Below, piece by piece: positions 11,377 to 24,814 of a stretch of DNA of 64,000 bases. The translations under genes and the position numbers were made by a program. Origin of the DNA: Torreya grandis (Eukaryota; Streptophyta; Pinopsida; Cupressales; Taxaceae); the NCBI GenBank assembly GCA_037957365.1, contig JARHVA010003261.1, positions 1,410,001 to 1,474,000 on the forward strand, in the 5' to 3' direction. Each line of letters begins with the position of its first letter. The stretch's first letter is position 1. The notes beneath the pieces were generated by a model. It was given only the letters and a program-made list of their open reading frames with translations. It was not told the DNA's origin and ran no database searches.

Positions 11377-14300
11377 TGACACCATTCATCTGATTAACTG
11401 AATATGAAATTTGGCATATTTCCCTTGTTATGGTGCTAGCTAGATTGAGTAGTGGAATGAGGCCATCCTATGTACCAACACGTTCCTTTGCCACTATAGG
11501 AAAACAAAATTGCATATCAAGAAACATAGTAATGATGCTACACTCAAGAAGTTTTAAATGGTATATTCCCTCCTTGATTTCAATCCTTTTGACACTAGTT
11601 TTCATAATATTGCTTTCTTGCTCAAACACCACATTAATGTGGTAGAAGGCCATGCTACCATAGTGTTATAATTATGTGTTATGTTGTATTGGGTAAAGGT
11701 TGGTAATAAGACTTCTAAGGACTTATTAAAACCCCTCATAGATAAATAGGCACATGATAAAATCAAGGACATTATGATAACTCAAACCAAGATCACTTAC
11801 TTTACTAATATTTATTCATCCTTCATGGATCATTACAAATTAGAGTTTAAAACCCATGATTTATGAATGAAATAACTAAGGATTTTAAAGAATGCCTATA
11901 TGTGGTTCATTTCAAACTTAAAGTGAATAACCAATAACTCTATGACTCTTCCATAACCCTCAAATAACTCAAAAAGTCTCTCAAAGGCATAGTAATGACA
12001 AAGCTTTAGGCCTAAATAACTTTACATGTGAATTTTATAAAGCCACATGGGAGTTTATTGGGCTTGATCTGCTTCAAGTTTATAAATAAGCCCTATAATA
12101 CCATTATTTAGGAGATTTAATTAATCAAGGTAATATTAAATTCATACACAATTTGGGTTATCTAAATATTCTTATCGGATGGTAACCCATAACCTTATTG
12201 AATATCTTCTACAAAATCCTAGCCAAATCTCACACTAATCAACTCTATTTTATTCTTCATGTCATTCTTCAATCTGAGTCATTTGATTTCATTAAAGGGG
12301 TATTATTTTATAAAACCTTTTTATCATTTAGGAAGTAATTTAATGGGCCAAAGTTTCTCTTTAGAGAACATTTTTTATCAATCTTGTCTTTGAAAACACC
12401 TATGGAAAGATTAAGTGGCTTTTTTTTTTGGCCATGCTAAAGGATATTGGTTTTGGTTAGTTCTTCATTTTGGTAGTCCAAAATTTTATTTCATATGCCT
12501 CATCCTACCCCATAATTAATGGATTAAAGTGAAATACCATTGACCTATAATGATCTATTATGTAGGTATGTCCTCAACTTTTGATATTATATGTTCTTTC
12601 TACATAAGCTTTAGGATATCTCTTTGCCTCCAGAGTTGTGTGAATTCTGGTTCATGGTATATTTTTTATTGGCCACTCTTCCCATCTCATTTATGGGTAA
12701 TTTATAAATGATACTTTATTCAATCTATAATAACAAGAGATAACCTTATTGGAATCCATGAAATACCCTGATATCATTTTTTTAGCCTTGGGATCTAGTT
12801 TGAGTGGAATAAGATGCAACGCTTCAGTTAAGGTATAATTCCTATTCCCAGATGGCTTCTACATTATAATTTGAAATTGATTTATCATAGAGAATAATTA
12901 AATTTCCTCTCATTCCTTTTGTATTTGATAATTCTCTAGTTGAACTATAGTAGTATGTCATAAAAAGAGTGGAGAAGAAGTTTGATTATTGGATTACCAA
13001 ACCATTATCCTTAGTAGGGATGTTCAAAATTTTGGGATTCCTCTAAAGTGGCTCATGATATTTTATCCAAAACCCTTAAGTATTTTATTTGGTATATTTC
13101 CAAACATGCCAAGGGATTCCATCATGTTATATAGGATTCTTATTGCCTCCTTCAAGACAAAGGAGATATGTTAGCTATTGACATTTCTAGGAGTGTAGAT
13201 TTATGTGTTAAATGGGTTGTCTATGCCATTAAAGGAAATGAGCCCTAAAAATTATAGATAAGGCATTATAACTCTTTTGGTGGCCTCTATGGTAAACCCA
13301 TTTGAAATAATATAGGTTTTCACTCTATTTTCATCACTACAACTCCTATCAAAATTGAAGGCTCCTTTATGGCCAAAAGAATATGGAGAGCCTTAAAAGT
13401 TTTCAAGCATCACATAAAGTGGATCGTGGATGGTTTTCATATAATATTATAATTTAATGATCATAAAAAATGGTTGTGTCCTATTAGGACAAGAACTAAT
13501 GTCTACTATCTAAATTTTCAGGAGACAAATCCCTATATATATTTCAAAAAGTTATTCTCATCATTTGTGATATGATTTTTACTATGGATTGAATTCCTTG
13601 GCCTAATTTGAAATCTAAATATCAATTGAATAATGTATACTTACCTTTTATGATTCATTTTCAAGAGTTACTTACTGATTTTATGCTTAATAAGCTTTAT
13701 TTTTAGCCTCCTCATGCTTGGTGGAAAGACTAGGATTGGAATTGTGACACCCATTTTAATAATTATTATCTAGGATTTCTATATTAATTTAGGATCCCCT
13801 TCTTTCCTAGTATTTTCAAAATCAATAGGCACTAGGGACTTAAATCTACTTCTAAAACTTTTCTACTATACTTGAAATAATTTGGCACATTGGGATCAAA
13901 CTTAAGCTCCCCCTCTTTTTGTGTTGCCTTGTCTATGAAGGAATCCTACTTAAGGATTGGATCTCTCACATGACCATTGATCCACCTAGGTATCCTACAT
14001 GAGACCAACCTAAGTCTTTCAAACATGTATTCTATTTCCTCCCATGTACCCAATTTTTGTGGAAGTGGTTCCATAGCCTATTATAGTCTTAACAAACTGA
14101 AGCATTTTCTTGGCATCTTGCTCTTCTAACGGACTCAACCAACTAACCAACTTTTATTACTTTTCTATTAAATTTTTTAAAGCCAAAATTATTTTCCAAT
14201 TATGTATAGTCATAAATAATGTTATTTTAAATAATGATGATTATTATTGTGATTTTAAAATTAAGGATAAGGTCTCTATTATATCTTTGGCCTATATGTA

Positions 14301-14800
14301 GATTCAAGTCCAAATAAATAAGTTTGTGATGGAGGTCTACTACCTCCACGAGCTTCTAGATCACTAGGGTAGTTCCCCTAAGAATTAATAATACTTTCAT
14401 ATAGCCATGACCATGTTTTCCCTCAATTTCATCTAGGAGGATATGTATGTCCACTATCACATGGAATATTTAACATAGTTACCTCATATAGAGTCTGTCC
14501 TACAAACACTAATTCTCATATGTAGCCTATTGATGGATTGGATACCAATATGACCATGGATTGCTTTTATGGTTGGGTGGCACTAGATCCTCCTTTCATA
14601 AACCCTTTTTCTTGGGAAACTATGCCTCTCATAGAAGATCCATCACCCCCAACTTCAAGTGTTGTTGTTTGTGCTTAATATTGGTTCTTATTGTTGAGTG
14701 TTGCATTTAGTCTAATTTTTTTTTCTCGTACTTGGGTTTGAATCCTGGTATTTTCCTTCAACATGGAGTTTGATTCATTAATACCAATTAGATACGTACT
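11377..14800 (+). pseudogene. LINE-b, 3' half: reverse transcriptase, linker and zf-RVT-like end
   Basis: Continuation of the LINE split at 8912. At about 12030-12080 it reads FYKATWEFIGLDLLQVYK, and at 12140-12230 GNIKFIHNLGYLNILIGW followed by PITLLNIFYKILAK, the well-known entry to the LINE RT domain. SFDFIKGV follows near 12280. The catalytic YADD/FADD block was not found; the region 12300-12900 is badly decayed. The C-terminal part is clear again: VKWVVYAIKGNEP near 13200-13250, GSFMAKRIWRALKVF near 13370-13410, and a zf-RVT-like segment with KDWISHMTIDPPRYP and SFKHVFYF at about 13940-14060. The 3' end is not sharp; it probably lies near 14700-14850. Confidence 0.85.
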
Positions 14801-15880
14801 ATGTACACTTCAATTATTATTATTTTTTGTAATATACATTATCCTGAAGTGTTCCAATAGTAAAAAATTGATATCGTAATTGACTTACTAAGTTATTATC
14901 CAAAACATAGGTATTTTATCTAAAGAACTAGGTGAAATACATATTCATTCCTATCTTCTATCCAAATTGAGTAGTCATTAATGTAGGATTAGGTCTTAAT
15001 GTATTAATTTGATGTGTGGAATACACTTTTGATATTTTAGCTCGTTATATATAGTATGATTTTGATCATTCACTTGACATTTTTTTTACCCTAATTAAAT
15101 CCTCTAAAGTGGAGGGTCCAAAAAAATATAACATAACAATACAAACATCAATGGATAAAATAAGAAGCAACAATAAACATGGTGGCTAGAGGAGGAAGTA
15201 TAGGTGGAGGGTCATGAGGCTTCTTGCCCCAGCTATCCTATGTTGGGGGATCTTCATCCATAGGAAGGGGGTCTCAACCATTGGATTATTGGTTAGTGTT
15301 AGCATCATTCTAAAAATCATGATAGGAAGGAGGTATGGATAACTCTAAATAAGGGAAATTCTCATGTTGATGGGGTTCCCACCCCTCTCCCACCACTACT
15401 ATATTTTCCTCTATCAGATCCTCATAGAGTAGATGGCTAATGAGAGTGATGAGAAGAGCTCCTCCAAATTAAATATCTTTGGATGAGAGAGTGGTGGCAC
15501 CTACCCATGTCCTTATGACCCTGAGGAGGAGAGTGGTGAGCCAACAGATCAAGTGGCTCATGACTGACTATAAAAAAAGCATTCCCCTAGTGATATATGA
15601 GAAGCTATAGATGATGAATCTCTAGTTGGACCTTGTTCATTTGACTTTGTATCTAGAATGTAATGTTAGTAATCATAATACATTTTGTAGTTAAGATAGA
15701 ATTTGGCCTTTAGAATTGGTCAAGGAAGCTAATCCCTAGATCCTTTAAAGAACATATCACAAATCATGAGAATACCCTTCTTAAATAACCTTACTCTTTT
15801 AATCTAAGGGATCATGGTAAAGGGGACATTGTGAAAAATCATCTAGGGAGACCACCACAATGATTGGGAGTTTAAATAAA
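14801..15880. other. Junction between two tail-to-tail LINEs
   Basis: Between the ends of the plus-strand LINE-b and the minus-strand LINE-c. Includes an AT-rich patch at 14810-14835 that could be a decayed tail, and a gene-free, more GC-rich part (15180-15560) with several 'aggagg' and 'gtggtg' words. This may hold the 3' end of LINE-c. No independent gene was recognised. Confidence 0.4.
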
Positions 15881-18800
15881 TACTACTTATAAAACCCTAC
15901 CCCACCCAAATAAGTTGAGGTTTGAGCTTTCACTAGGCCTTACAAATACTCTATATGACATGCCCCTAATTTTATAGATACTATAGAAATAAGTGCACTG
16001 TGAAATTCTCTGACTTGTTAGGATTTTCTCCCAAGAGGGCATCCTTGAAATATGAAGTGTTGCAGTCAAATTTTCTAGGATTCATCCCATTATATACTTT
16101 ATATGATCCATTTGGTCCAAGGAGAGGTGCCTTGAATTTCTATGTCAACAAGCCCCAACTGACCAACTTATTTAGGGTGAATACATATGGCCCAAAAGAA
16201 TTGATAAAACCCTTGGTGTCCTTAAGAGTTGGAACATAAAAAATCTCTTAGTATCTTCTAAAGGTTATCAGACGTATTTAAAGGTGCCCAATAATAAGAG
16301 TAGTATACATAGGTAACAGTGAGAACCTCAAAAAAATATGGAATTTAATGGCCAAGGTCAAAGGCTTAGTGATCCAAAAAGAGATTTTGTATCCACTCTT
16401 TGGATTTCATAGGACCACAAATTTGTAGTAGAGGTGGTGAAAGTAAAAAAATAATGCTTAAAATTTTTAATTAGACCCCTAGAAGGATCCATTTCCACAT
16501 ATCCCTCCATCCAAAAAGGTTTCAGTGACAAGGATTGGTGGTAGCACTAGGTCTTACACCACTAGATAGATAACTCAGAATTAAGGCAAAAAATTTCTAA
16601 GCATTCCATGGCATTCTTCATAGATATTTCATCCTCCTGTAGGGTGTCCTATAGGGTGTGAAAGGAGTCATCATCAAAGTGTATGTTGATTAATTGATTA
16701 TCTGAATGAGGTAGAGAAATCCTATTGACCAGCCCCTTAAAAGCATAATTGGCCACAATATAGTTAAACCCTTTAGCAACAAACACATAAAGAAAAGGGG
16801 ATAGTGGGCACCCCTATTTGATAGACCTGTGGAGCTCAAAAGGTTAAGACTAAGATTTTGTGATACTGATGTAGGCCCTAACATCCTTAAAAATGGCATT
16901 GGTAGTATGAACAAACTTAGGGCTAAACCCTAGTGCCTTTAACATAGAATTAATAAAATGCCAATTAAAATGGTTGTAGGATTTCTTAAAGTCAATCTTG
17001 ATGAATAAGTCCATTCGGTTATAAATGTATCCCATTCCATACCCTCCCAAAGAATAATAACATTGTCCAAAATATAGTGATGCTAAATGAACCTAGTTTC
17101 CTCACTTCACATAATTAAGTGAAGTAAGTGCTTAATACTAAGATCTAAGGCTTTGGAAATGATTTTTTAGGACACATTAAGTAATGTTATGGGTCTCCAA
17201 TTTGTAATTACTTCAATATCCCCAACCTTGTGGATGAACTTTATTTTCTATAATTGATGAGGTGGCCTAAAGAATTTCTAAAGATCACTTCAGAATAAAC
17301 TTTATGAAGATCAGGTTTAACCATGTCCCATAAGGTTTGATATAACTCATAGGGAAAGCCATCAATGCCTGGGGATTTATAACAGGCCATTTTCATAACA
17401 ATTTCCTTATGGTCATTAACAATGAGATGTCTATCATAAGAAACTCTCAGAGCTTCTCAAATCTTATAAGGGACCACATCAAGGCATTGGGAAATGGCAG
17501 CCTCATGAGTAGGTGACAATGGTTTCATAATAAAGACACCATGGTAGTGTTGGATAAGGAACTAGAGGATATCCATAAACCTAGTAATCTTATATGAAGC
17601 ACTTATAATTGCTTTGACATTGTTCATAGTTTACCTTGATTGAATGAGAGTAAAAACTTAATTGGTCACTTTGTCTCCTAACTTTGATAAATTCATCCTT
17701 GCTTGGAGGTGTGCTCCTGTAGAATTGTAAGACACTATAACTTTAAGTTTATGCCTCCACATGGTAGTTTGAGTTTGAAAATGAGAGTTTAAAGGTGAAA
17801 CATGTAATTCATGTGAAACCCTAGGGTATTCACATTTTGTACCATTCTAAATGAGTTTACTTGAATATAAATATTTTTTTTCCATAAATATGTAGGAAGG
17901 CCATGGTGCAAGTTATAGTCATAAACCACCACTCAATCCAACTAGTTTCTCTTATGGACCTAGGGGTCAAATTCCAAATCTTGGTGGTATGCTCCATAGT
18001 CCTCTCATACTTGTGGTGGGTAATGTTAAGGTATAAATAGGAAATCTTAGGTTTTACCTGGGGATAAGTCTAATGTATGTGAAATTAAACGGGGTGGTGG
18101 TTAGACAAAAAAGTTCCTAGAATGATATCCATATGTTTTCCATTGATGGAAGTGAATAAAAAATGGTCATGCTCAGCCAGGAAGTAATGATCAAGTCATT
18201 TGAGGACCTTATCTTCATGCTAACATAAATTAGACCAAGTGAAACATGAGGAGTTATATTCAATGCATCTGTGTTGATTTGGGTTGAATACCACAAGTTT
18301 ATTATTTAGGTATAACTAATATTCCCATTCTCCTACACACTATCTCATGTGTAGGAAACCTTCCTTATCTTCGATAAATTTAATTATGTTAAAGTCACCA
18401 CACAAAATCAAATTTACATCTAAGAGGGAATCATCTAGATATCTATAGAAAAGGATGCACTCCATAGTGTCATTAGATGCATAAACATTGACAAGATCAA
18501 TGATGTGATTATCAAAGTTAAAAAATGTCTAGACCACTTGATGTGTGGGGTTAGAACCCAAAGAAATGATATTTTAATCTAAGTCAGGTGCCTATAGGGT
18601 GAAAAATCCTCCATATCTAGACTCATGATAGGACGCCTAAAAGATGACCCTTGGCTAAATAGTGCAAGCTGTAAAATGAATAAAAAAGCTATAAATTTTG
18701 ACTTCTTGCATGCAAATAATTTCATGTGAGAAAATTGATGTCAATTATTCATGAATGTATACTTATGAGTCAAATAAATGAGACATCAAATATTCCTAGA

Positions 18801-20078
18801 ATAAAATATCCTTTGGAAACATCTAAGTTCATATAATTTCCCTAATAAAGGTCTGAGAGGGCTTTAAAATAATTAAAATCCAATCCTAGAAGTTAAAAAT
18901 CTTTTATCTTGAAGGGATACCTTTTAGGTATCACATAATACTCTTTTGTAGAAGAAGATGGACTATGTGAATGACTCATGATAGCCTTATGGTTGAGGGT
19001 TATAAGACTTAAATCTGAATCTAAATCATTCACCCCTCAAAGGGGTTATAACAAAGGAGTTATAAGAATAGGCTATGATAAACACATAAATTGAGCAACC
19101 ACCTATGGTGACTGGGAGATGTGAGGTAGGAGTTTAACTTGAGGTAATGTTAGGGCTTTAGTTGAAGGGGTAGAGGAACTTAGACCTCATAAATCATAGG
19201 ATACATATGGCTCAGGTATTCTATTTACATTGATAGCAGTGTTCTTATTGGACACCATGGTCCACCCATAAGAGGATGAGGGTTTTGTCCTAGACCCAAT
19301 TTTTTCTTGGGTGATCGCAAGGGTGGTGACCATTAGGGGACATTCCCTAATATTTTATTCTAAAGTGTGGAACTTGAAACAATTTTTAGGAAGGTTAATG
19401 TAAAGGATGCACTAAGAGAAATGGTTATTGCTAACTTGAATGTCAATGGATTCTTTAAGATCCTTGGCTACGTTAATTTCAACACAAACCCTTCTCTGGG
19501 TTTGGGTTTCATAAAACCTTGGCTTCTCACAGAAAATTAAGTAGCCCAAATGTTTTATAAATGGTTTTAAAAATTCTAAAGAAGTAGAGGTAATCCTAGA
19601 AACTCTACCCAAAATGGGATTTTAAGCTTCACTTATTCATAGACTTGAAAGTGTCTTGTCCAATGGGAAAATAAAACTAGGGTGTTGTGAATTAACCATG
19701 GACTATGGTTAACAATGGCTCTATAGTATTAAGGGTTTGTAAAAAAAATAGCAATAAATGCTTGGTTAGGTTTTAAACTCCTTCCAGTTTCACCCCATGG
19801 CCTTGCCAATGGTTGTGAACCCATCACTTCAGAAGGCTCTCCAGAGCAATTTGATCCAAAAAATAAGCAACAAGGGCAAAATTTTCAAAATAATTACAAG
19901 CTTTATCAATCTCTAGAAGCTCTAGAACCACATACTAAAGAGGAGTCTCAGTGTCAAAATCAATACCTTGTGGTAAAAAATTAGGACAAACTTTTAGGCT
20001 TGTTTCAGGGTAATGGCTACTCTAGATCACATTAGTGGTACCTACATCAGATGATGTAGGAAGATTAGAAGCCTCCAT
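15881..20078 (-). pseudogene. LINE-c: ORF1 and ORF2 relic, nearly full order of domains
   Basis: Plant LINE on the minus strand. The likely ORF1 start ATG is at 20078-20076 (it reads M-E-A-S-N-L-P). The DUF4283-like end, with GRVSRITSTS and then RVCVEINVAKDLKESIDIQV, is at 19412-19612. The endonuclease shows NVYASNDT and CGDFNIIKF (Gly-Asp-Phe-Asn core at 18388-18402). RT follows: a WRPITLL-like entry near 17190, YILDNVIILWEGMEW near 17050-17090, KIDFKKSYNHFNWHFI (about 16930-17010), SIK-GCPLSPFLYVF (about 16780-16830) and IHFDDDSF, the FADD equivalent with Asp in place of Ala (16667-16678), then ECLEIFCLNSELSI. The C-terminal part with QLGLVDIEIQGTSPWTKWII lies near 16100-16170. Scattered stops and shifts show it is dead. 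Its closest relatives by eye are LINE-a and LINE-b. Confidence 0.88.
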
Positions 20079-22340
20079 TTAATTTATGAAAAGTGACTAA
20101 CCACATAAGGGGGAAATGGGTAGATTGAATCAGCATCATAAATTCACTATGAATGACTCTCACCTAGACTAGACAGATTACCAATGTGATCAGAGGTAAC
20201 GGAAACCCTAAAAGCCTATTGACAATAAGTTCTTCATACTCTCTTCTTTCCTCGATTAGCTCTGACTATCAATTAGGTTTATCGTATCTCAAATTTGTGA
20301 GATTTTAAATAAATAGTAGGTGTACGCATGATGATTGGTGTTGAGTGCCCCTGAGTCAACATACATTCACATGTAAAAAAGTTATATATGTTGGTACATT
20401 AACACCAATTAATTCATAATGTATGATTCTTTAATATTTACCTATATAAAAAAAACTAATTGTATACATAAAAACCAATTAATTATATTATAGTCATATG
20501 AAATATATTAAGAATAAAATATTCTAATAAGATTTAGAAGACCCACTCCCAAAAAAAATCTAATAATGATAAAATAAAAATAAATAAATGTACACCTCCA
20601 ATAAATATAAAGAATAAAGGGTATGTTATGTGCGTTAACATTTAAGGTTGGTTTATTTTATTTATTAAATTTTACTTTTTTTATGTGATATTATAACTTA
20701 GATTTAATGTTGGTAACATCATGCAATTTTATTTATTTAGAAAATAGATACGGTAATGGGGCAATAATGGTGAACCCTAATTTGATGGGTTAGATGCATT
20801 TTAACAAACCAAAAACATTTAAAGTAAGTGTAATAGTTTTATCTAAACTTATGTATCTATTTTTTAATGTTTATATTATGTTGTGGGTATTATTTTAAAG
20901 TATTTATTTGAATATTTTTAAAAAAAAATAAAAATAAGGTAATCCATAACTTGTACATCAATCACATACTTTTTAAATGTTTATGTGTCATCATTTGATT
21001 TGTTATTTATTTTATTCAGTTTGTTATAGTAAGTAATTAATATTCAACAAGTAGTTTTGAAAATGACTCAATGATTTTTATTTGAATAATAAATATTCAT
21101 TTACTTCACATTTACCCTCATAACTATTAGTCCATGTTTAAGGAATGTATCTAGTCCCATACCTATTTAAAAACAAGGGACATCAAAATATAAATAAAGT
21201 ATTAAATTAGGTGTTAAATGTGAGTCTAAGAACAAAGACAATAAAAATTATCACCAATCAAAGAAAATTATTTATACTTATATGTCCAAAGTAGACATAA
21301 GTATAAATTAATAATCAATATGATAGACAATCTTTAGTAAAAACCAATTTGACATAATGACAAGGTGTAGGTAGTAGAATGTTATTTTCATCACCCAAAC
21401 CACAACACTAGAACAATGTGTAGTGTCAGATATGGGTTCACATCTTTATTGGTAATCATTCATTTATTCATCCTCCCACTAAAATTGAGGCCATTGAGGA
21501 TAAATATTTAGGATCACTCGAGGGAATTTTTTTTTAGGTAATTCATCTTAATCTTCTATATCCATCATTTGGGATGAGATTCATGATCTCCTATCAAATG
21601 AAAACTAATAGAGGGATGTCTATCTAACAAAAAACATCATCAAGAGTACCAACCTCTATCACACTACATTTAAACATATCCATGCTTAGGGAAATCATGG
21701 TGGTATGAAATAGGAGGAAATATGCACAATACATTTTAAAGAGGGAAATGAAGATTTTAACCCTCTTGTTCTAATTTTATTTGCTTCTAATTTCATTATA
21801 CACTCAATACTCTATAATGTAATATTACTTCTACTTTATGACCTAGAAAACAACTAAAGGTATGTCACTTTTTTGTACTAGGTTCAGTTTAATTCAAAAT
21901 GTTTATAAAATAATAATCCTCTGATAAAATATAAAAATTCAAACTACTTTATTATTTACTTCAATAATCATCCTCTTGACATAGTTCAAAATTATAAGTA
22001 CCCAAGCATTAATCGTAATCATCCATTAAACTAGGACCTTAACATTGAAAAAATAATTTTTGTAATTTTGAAGGACTTTTAAATTTTTAATAACCATCAC
22101 AAATTTTTTGAATTTTAGTGTTGGATAAAAATAAGTCACTATTATGTGTGTGTATGATGGTGGGGGGATAAAATTGGATAGATTTTGTGTTTAAACTAAT
22201 TTCAACAATTCTATGTGCGTGGTTTTCAGAAGTGCATATGTATTTTTAATTAATATGTATGTAGTTTTAAAATTTGCAATATGGTTTTTTAAATAAAATA
22301 TGCCATGTTATCATATAGTCTCATTAATTACCGAACTAGG
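20079..22340. other. AT-rich intergenic stretch, nothing recognised
   Basis: Contains probably the 5' untranslated region of LINE-c near its left edge (20079-20300), then about 2 kb of AT-rich sequence with no LTR, domain or clear repeat visible to me. Confidence 0.45.
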
Positions 22341-22444
22341 ACCATGTATGCAATTTTATGATTTAAAACCACATACATAGTTTTATGCTTTATAACTACA
22401 TACATAATGTTATGATTTGAAACCATGTACATAATATTCATGAC
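22341..22444. repeat. 27-bp minisatellite, about 3.8 copies
   Basis: Three exact-length 27-base units begin at 22341, 22368 and 22395 (accatgtatgc..., accacatacat..., actacatacat...), followed by a partial fourth at 22422 (accatgtacat...). Units share the pattern ac-c-atacat-a-tttatg-tt. There is no coding sense. Confidence 0.85.
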
Positions 22445-22689
22445 ATAAATAAATAAATAATACCAATGAATTAAATTTGGAATCAATGTAAACTAGGAGA
22501 ATATAATCAAATACGTGAATTCATCTTTTCTAAAGACACTCAAAGAATTCACAAATGCCAATGACATGTAAGAGGAAAGGTATGCAAGCAAACTTCAATC
22601 GAATTCCAAAAAAACATTTGTGAATGTTCTTGTATTTTCATTTTTTATTGGTTTAAATTATTTATTTTATGTGTTTTCTCATGCATAAT

Positions 22690-23740
22690 AGATATTCACA
22701 TGTAGAGGAAAATGTAGAAAGTGAAAATAAACAACCTAATCATCCTAGCCTACAAAACCCTCCTAGCCCACAAAACCCTCCTAACCATCCTATAGCTCAT
22801 CAAGGCCCCTAGGGTAGTTAGTAATATTTGTTAGCCAATATAATATAAAACAAAATAAAATTTGATAATTTAATTAAGTATATTAGGGAAACCCATTCAA
22901 ATAACCCCCACTAAACTTCTATAGATAATACATTATAGATATTAAAAGGTGAAGTCGACTCAGTAACTGGTCAAACTGACAAGTGAGATGATTATACAAA
23001 TAGATGCATGGCATACTATTCTAAAAAATTATCTACAACCACTATGAGAGATAAAAATAACTAAATCCCAAATTGATGCACTATTGAATGATGCAATAAC
23101 CAATACATTGATAGATGTGATAGCTGAATGGATTCCAATCCACTAGTTTACCCAAAAGATGATCAAACTATTTTAGGGACCAATGGTGGATGGTATTTTA
23201 TCACCCAACTTGTAATAATAATGAGGTCCCCATGTATTTTTTGAGAAAAAAATATTATGATTTTGTCCATAATGAATATCCAAATTATTTTGATTTATCA
23301 AAGTTTTATCACAAAGGAAAAGGCTTTGTGTAGGATAGGTTAGGTGGAAGTGATGCACATAATCAGCCTAGGAGAGAACCTATCTAGAAAACATATTTTA
23401 CTAATATAATACCCTCTATAGTAAAGGAGACTACAGAGATTGATACTTTACATTTTCTTAATACACTTACTGACACCCTTGTTCAACATACAATCCATGT
23501 TTCTCATACTACTGTAGGAAAGGGTGGACATGAGGAGGATTCATCCTTGTTGCTACTTGACCTCACTACTATGGATCATGTAGTTCTATATGAACTAGAC
23601 CTGATGAGGATGGTGAGGATTTCATATAGCCCATGCATCGAGATCTTTATGGGGTCTAGATGATATTGATCTCACTAATGTGTTTCATTCATCTACATTT
23701 GGTTTGGACCCCTTGTTTACAACTTCCTAAGTATGTTGTA
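22690..23740 (+). pseudogene. Unidentified plus-strand coding relic
   Basis: Two coding-like blocks. The first, about 22705-22812, reads as a Pro/Asn-rich peptide with repeated NPPSPQNPPNHP; it is preceded by a possible splice acceptor (…catgtag) and ends in a stop. The second, about 22960-23730, shows roughly 250 codons with few stops: first KSQIDALLNDAITNTLIDV near 23060-23120, then after a frame change FRDQWWMVFYHPTCNNNEVP (about 23170-23235) and YYDFVHNEYPNYFDLSKFYH (about 23250-23310), then a Ser/Thr-rich acidic tail to about 23630. The amino-acid texture is that of a real protein, possibly transposon-derived, but I do not recognise the family. A further short coding-like run (NTPPIQVVANGDVTIMDSS) lies near 24045-24100. 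Confidence 0.45.
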
Positions 23741-24256
23741 TATTTTACATGTTACAAATAAAATTTTCAAGTCCATGCTAAATTTTAAACATTTTAACAA
23801 TTGAAAAGGTAACTATTGTTTTCATAAAAATCTCAACAATCTATATGTAAATTTTTATGTTGTAAGAAGATTATGGATGTTACATGAGCACATATGTTGG
23901 TAATATTATGCTCGTATACACATATAGAGAGTTAATTTTTAAGGATTAATTAATTTAATGTTTCAATACATGTATGTAAATTTTTATAAATATTCTCAAG
24001 TGACTAAAAACTATATTTTGTTTGTTTAGTTGATGACCACGCTAAACACTCCACCTATTCAAGTAGTAGCAAATGGAGATGTTACTATTATGGATTCATC
24101 TACACAACTAACCAAGATATGAGAGTTATTTTAATGTTTAAGTGTAAATATGTATTTTTGTTTTGTAATTTTCCTTTATATTTTTTCAAATAACTAACGC
24201 ATGAAAAAATTGTCTATGCACAATCCTTCAATGATAACTTCTAGTCATATTGAATT

Positions 24257-24259
<3 letters not shown>
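23741..24259. other. AT-rich stretch after the coding relic
   Basis: Apart from the short coding-like run near 24045-24100 noted with the preceding relic, nothing was recognised. Confidence 0.4.

Positions 24260-24301
<42 letters not shown>
24260..24301. repeat. (TG)n microsatellite
   Basis: About 20 uninterrupted TG dinucleotides ending in a run of G. Confidence 0.95.
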
Positions 24302-24302
<1 letters not shown>

Positions 24303-24775
24303 GTACTACTCTTGTTGGTTCTCTTTTTCACTCTTTTTCACCAACCTCAACCTATAATTTACCCTAATGAGTGCTAGGAACAAATTGACCATTACCACCA
24401 GATTGTGGTAACTACACCTTTGAATAAATTTTGTATCATTTAAAAAGTAACTTATAAGTTTTCTAATTATATTTTTATAGTATGTAATGTTTCGTAGAAA
24501 GTTTTTATATTAACATGTTGAGTTATAAGCAATTTTTAGTGGAAGAGGACCCATAGTCATTCATATCAGAGACCTTCATACGTGAGCATGACATGGAACG
24601 GATATCCTTATAAAATCAAGTAAAAGAGATGGATGCATTTTTATGATTAGGATTGTGTCATATGGCATTTTTTTGTATCCATATATGACTTGGTGTATGG
24701 TTGTTTGGTATTATATGCCTATGTGGAACTGACCAAGGATATTCTATCATATTCACATTTTGTATGACTTTATGG

Positions 24776-24777
<2 letters not shown>

Positions 24778-24813
<36 letters not shown>
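24778..24813. repeat. (TA)n microsatellite
   Basis: About 18 uninterrupted TA dinucleotides. Confidence 0.95.
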
Positions 24814-24814
<1 letters not shown>

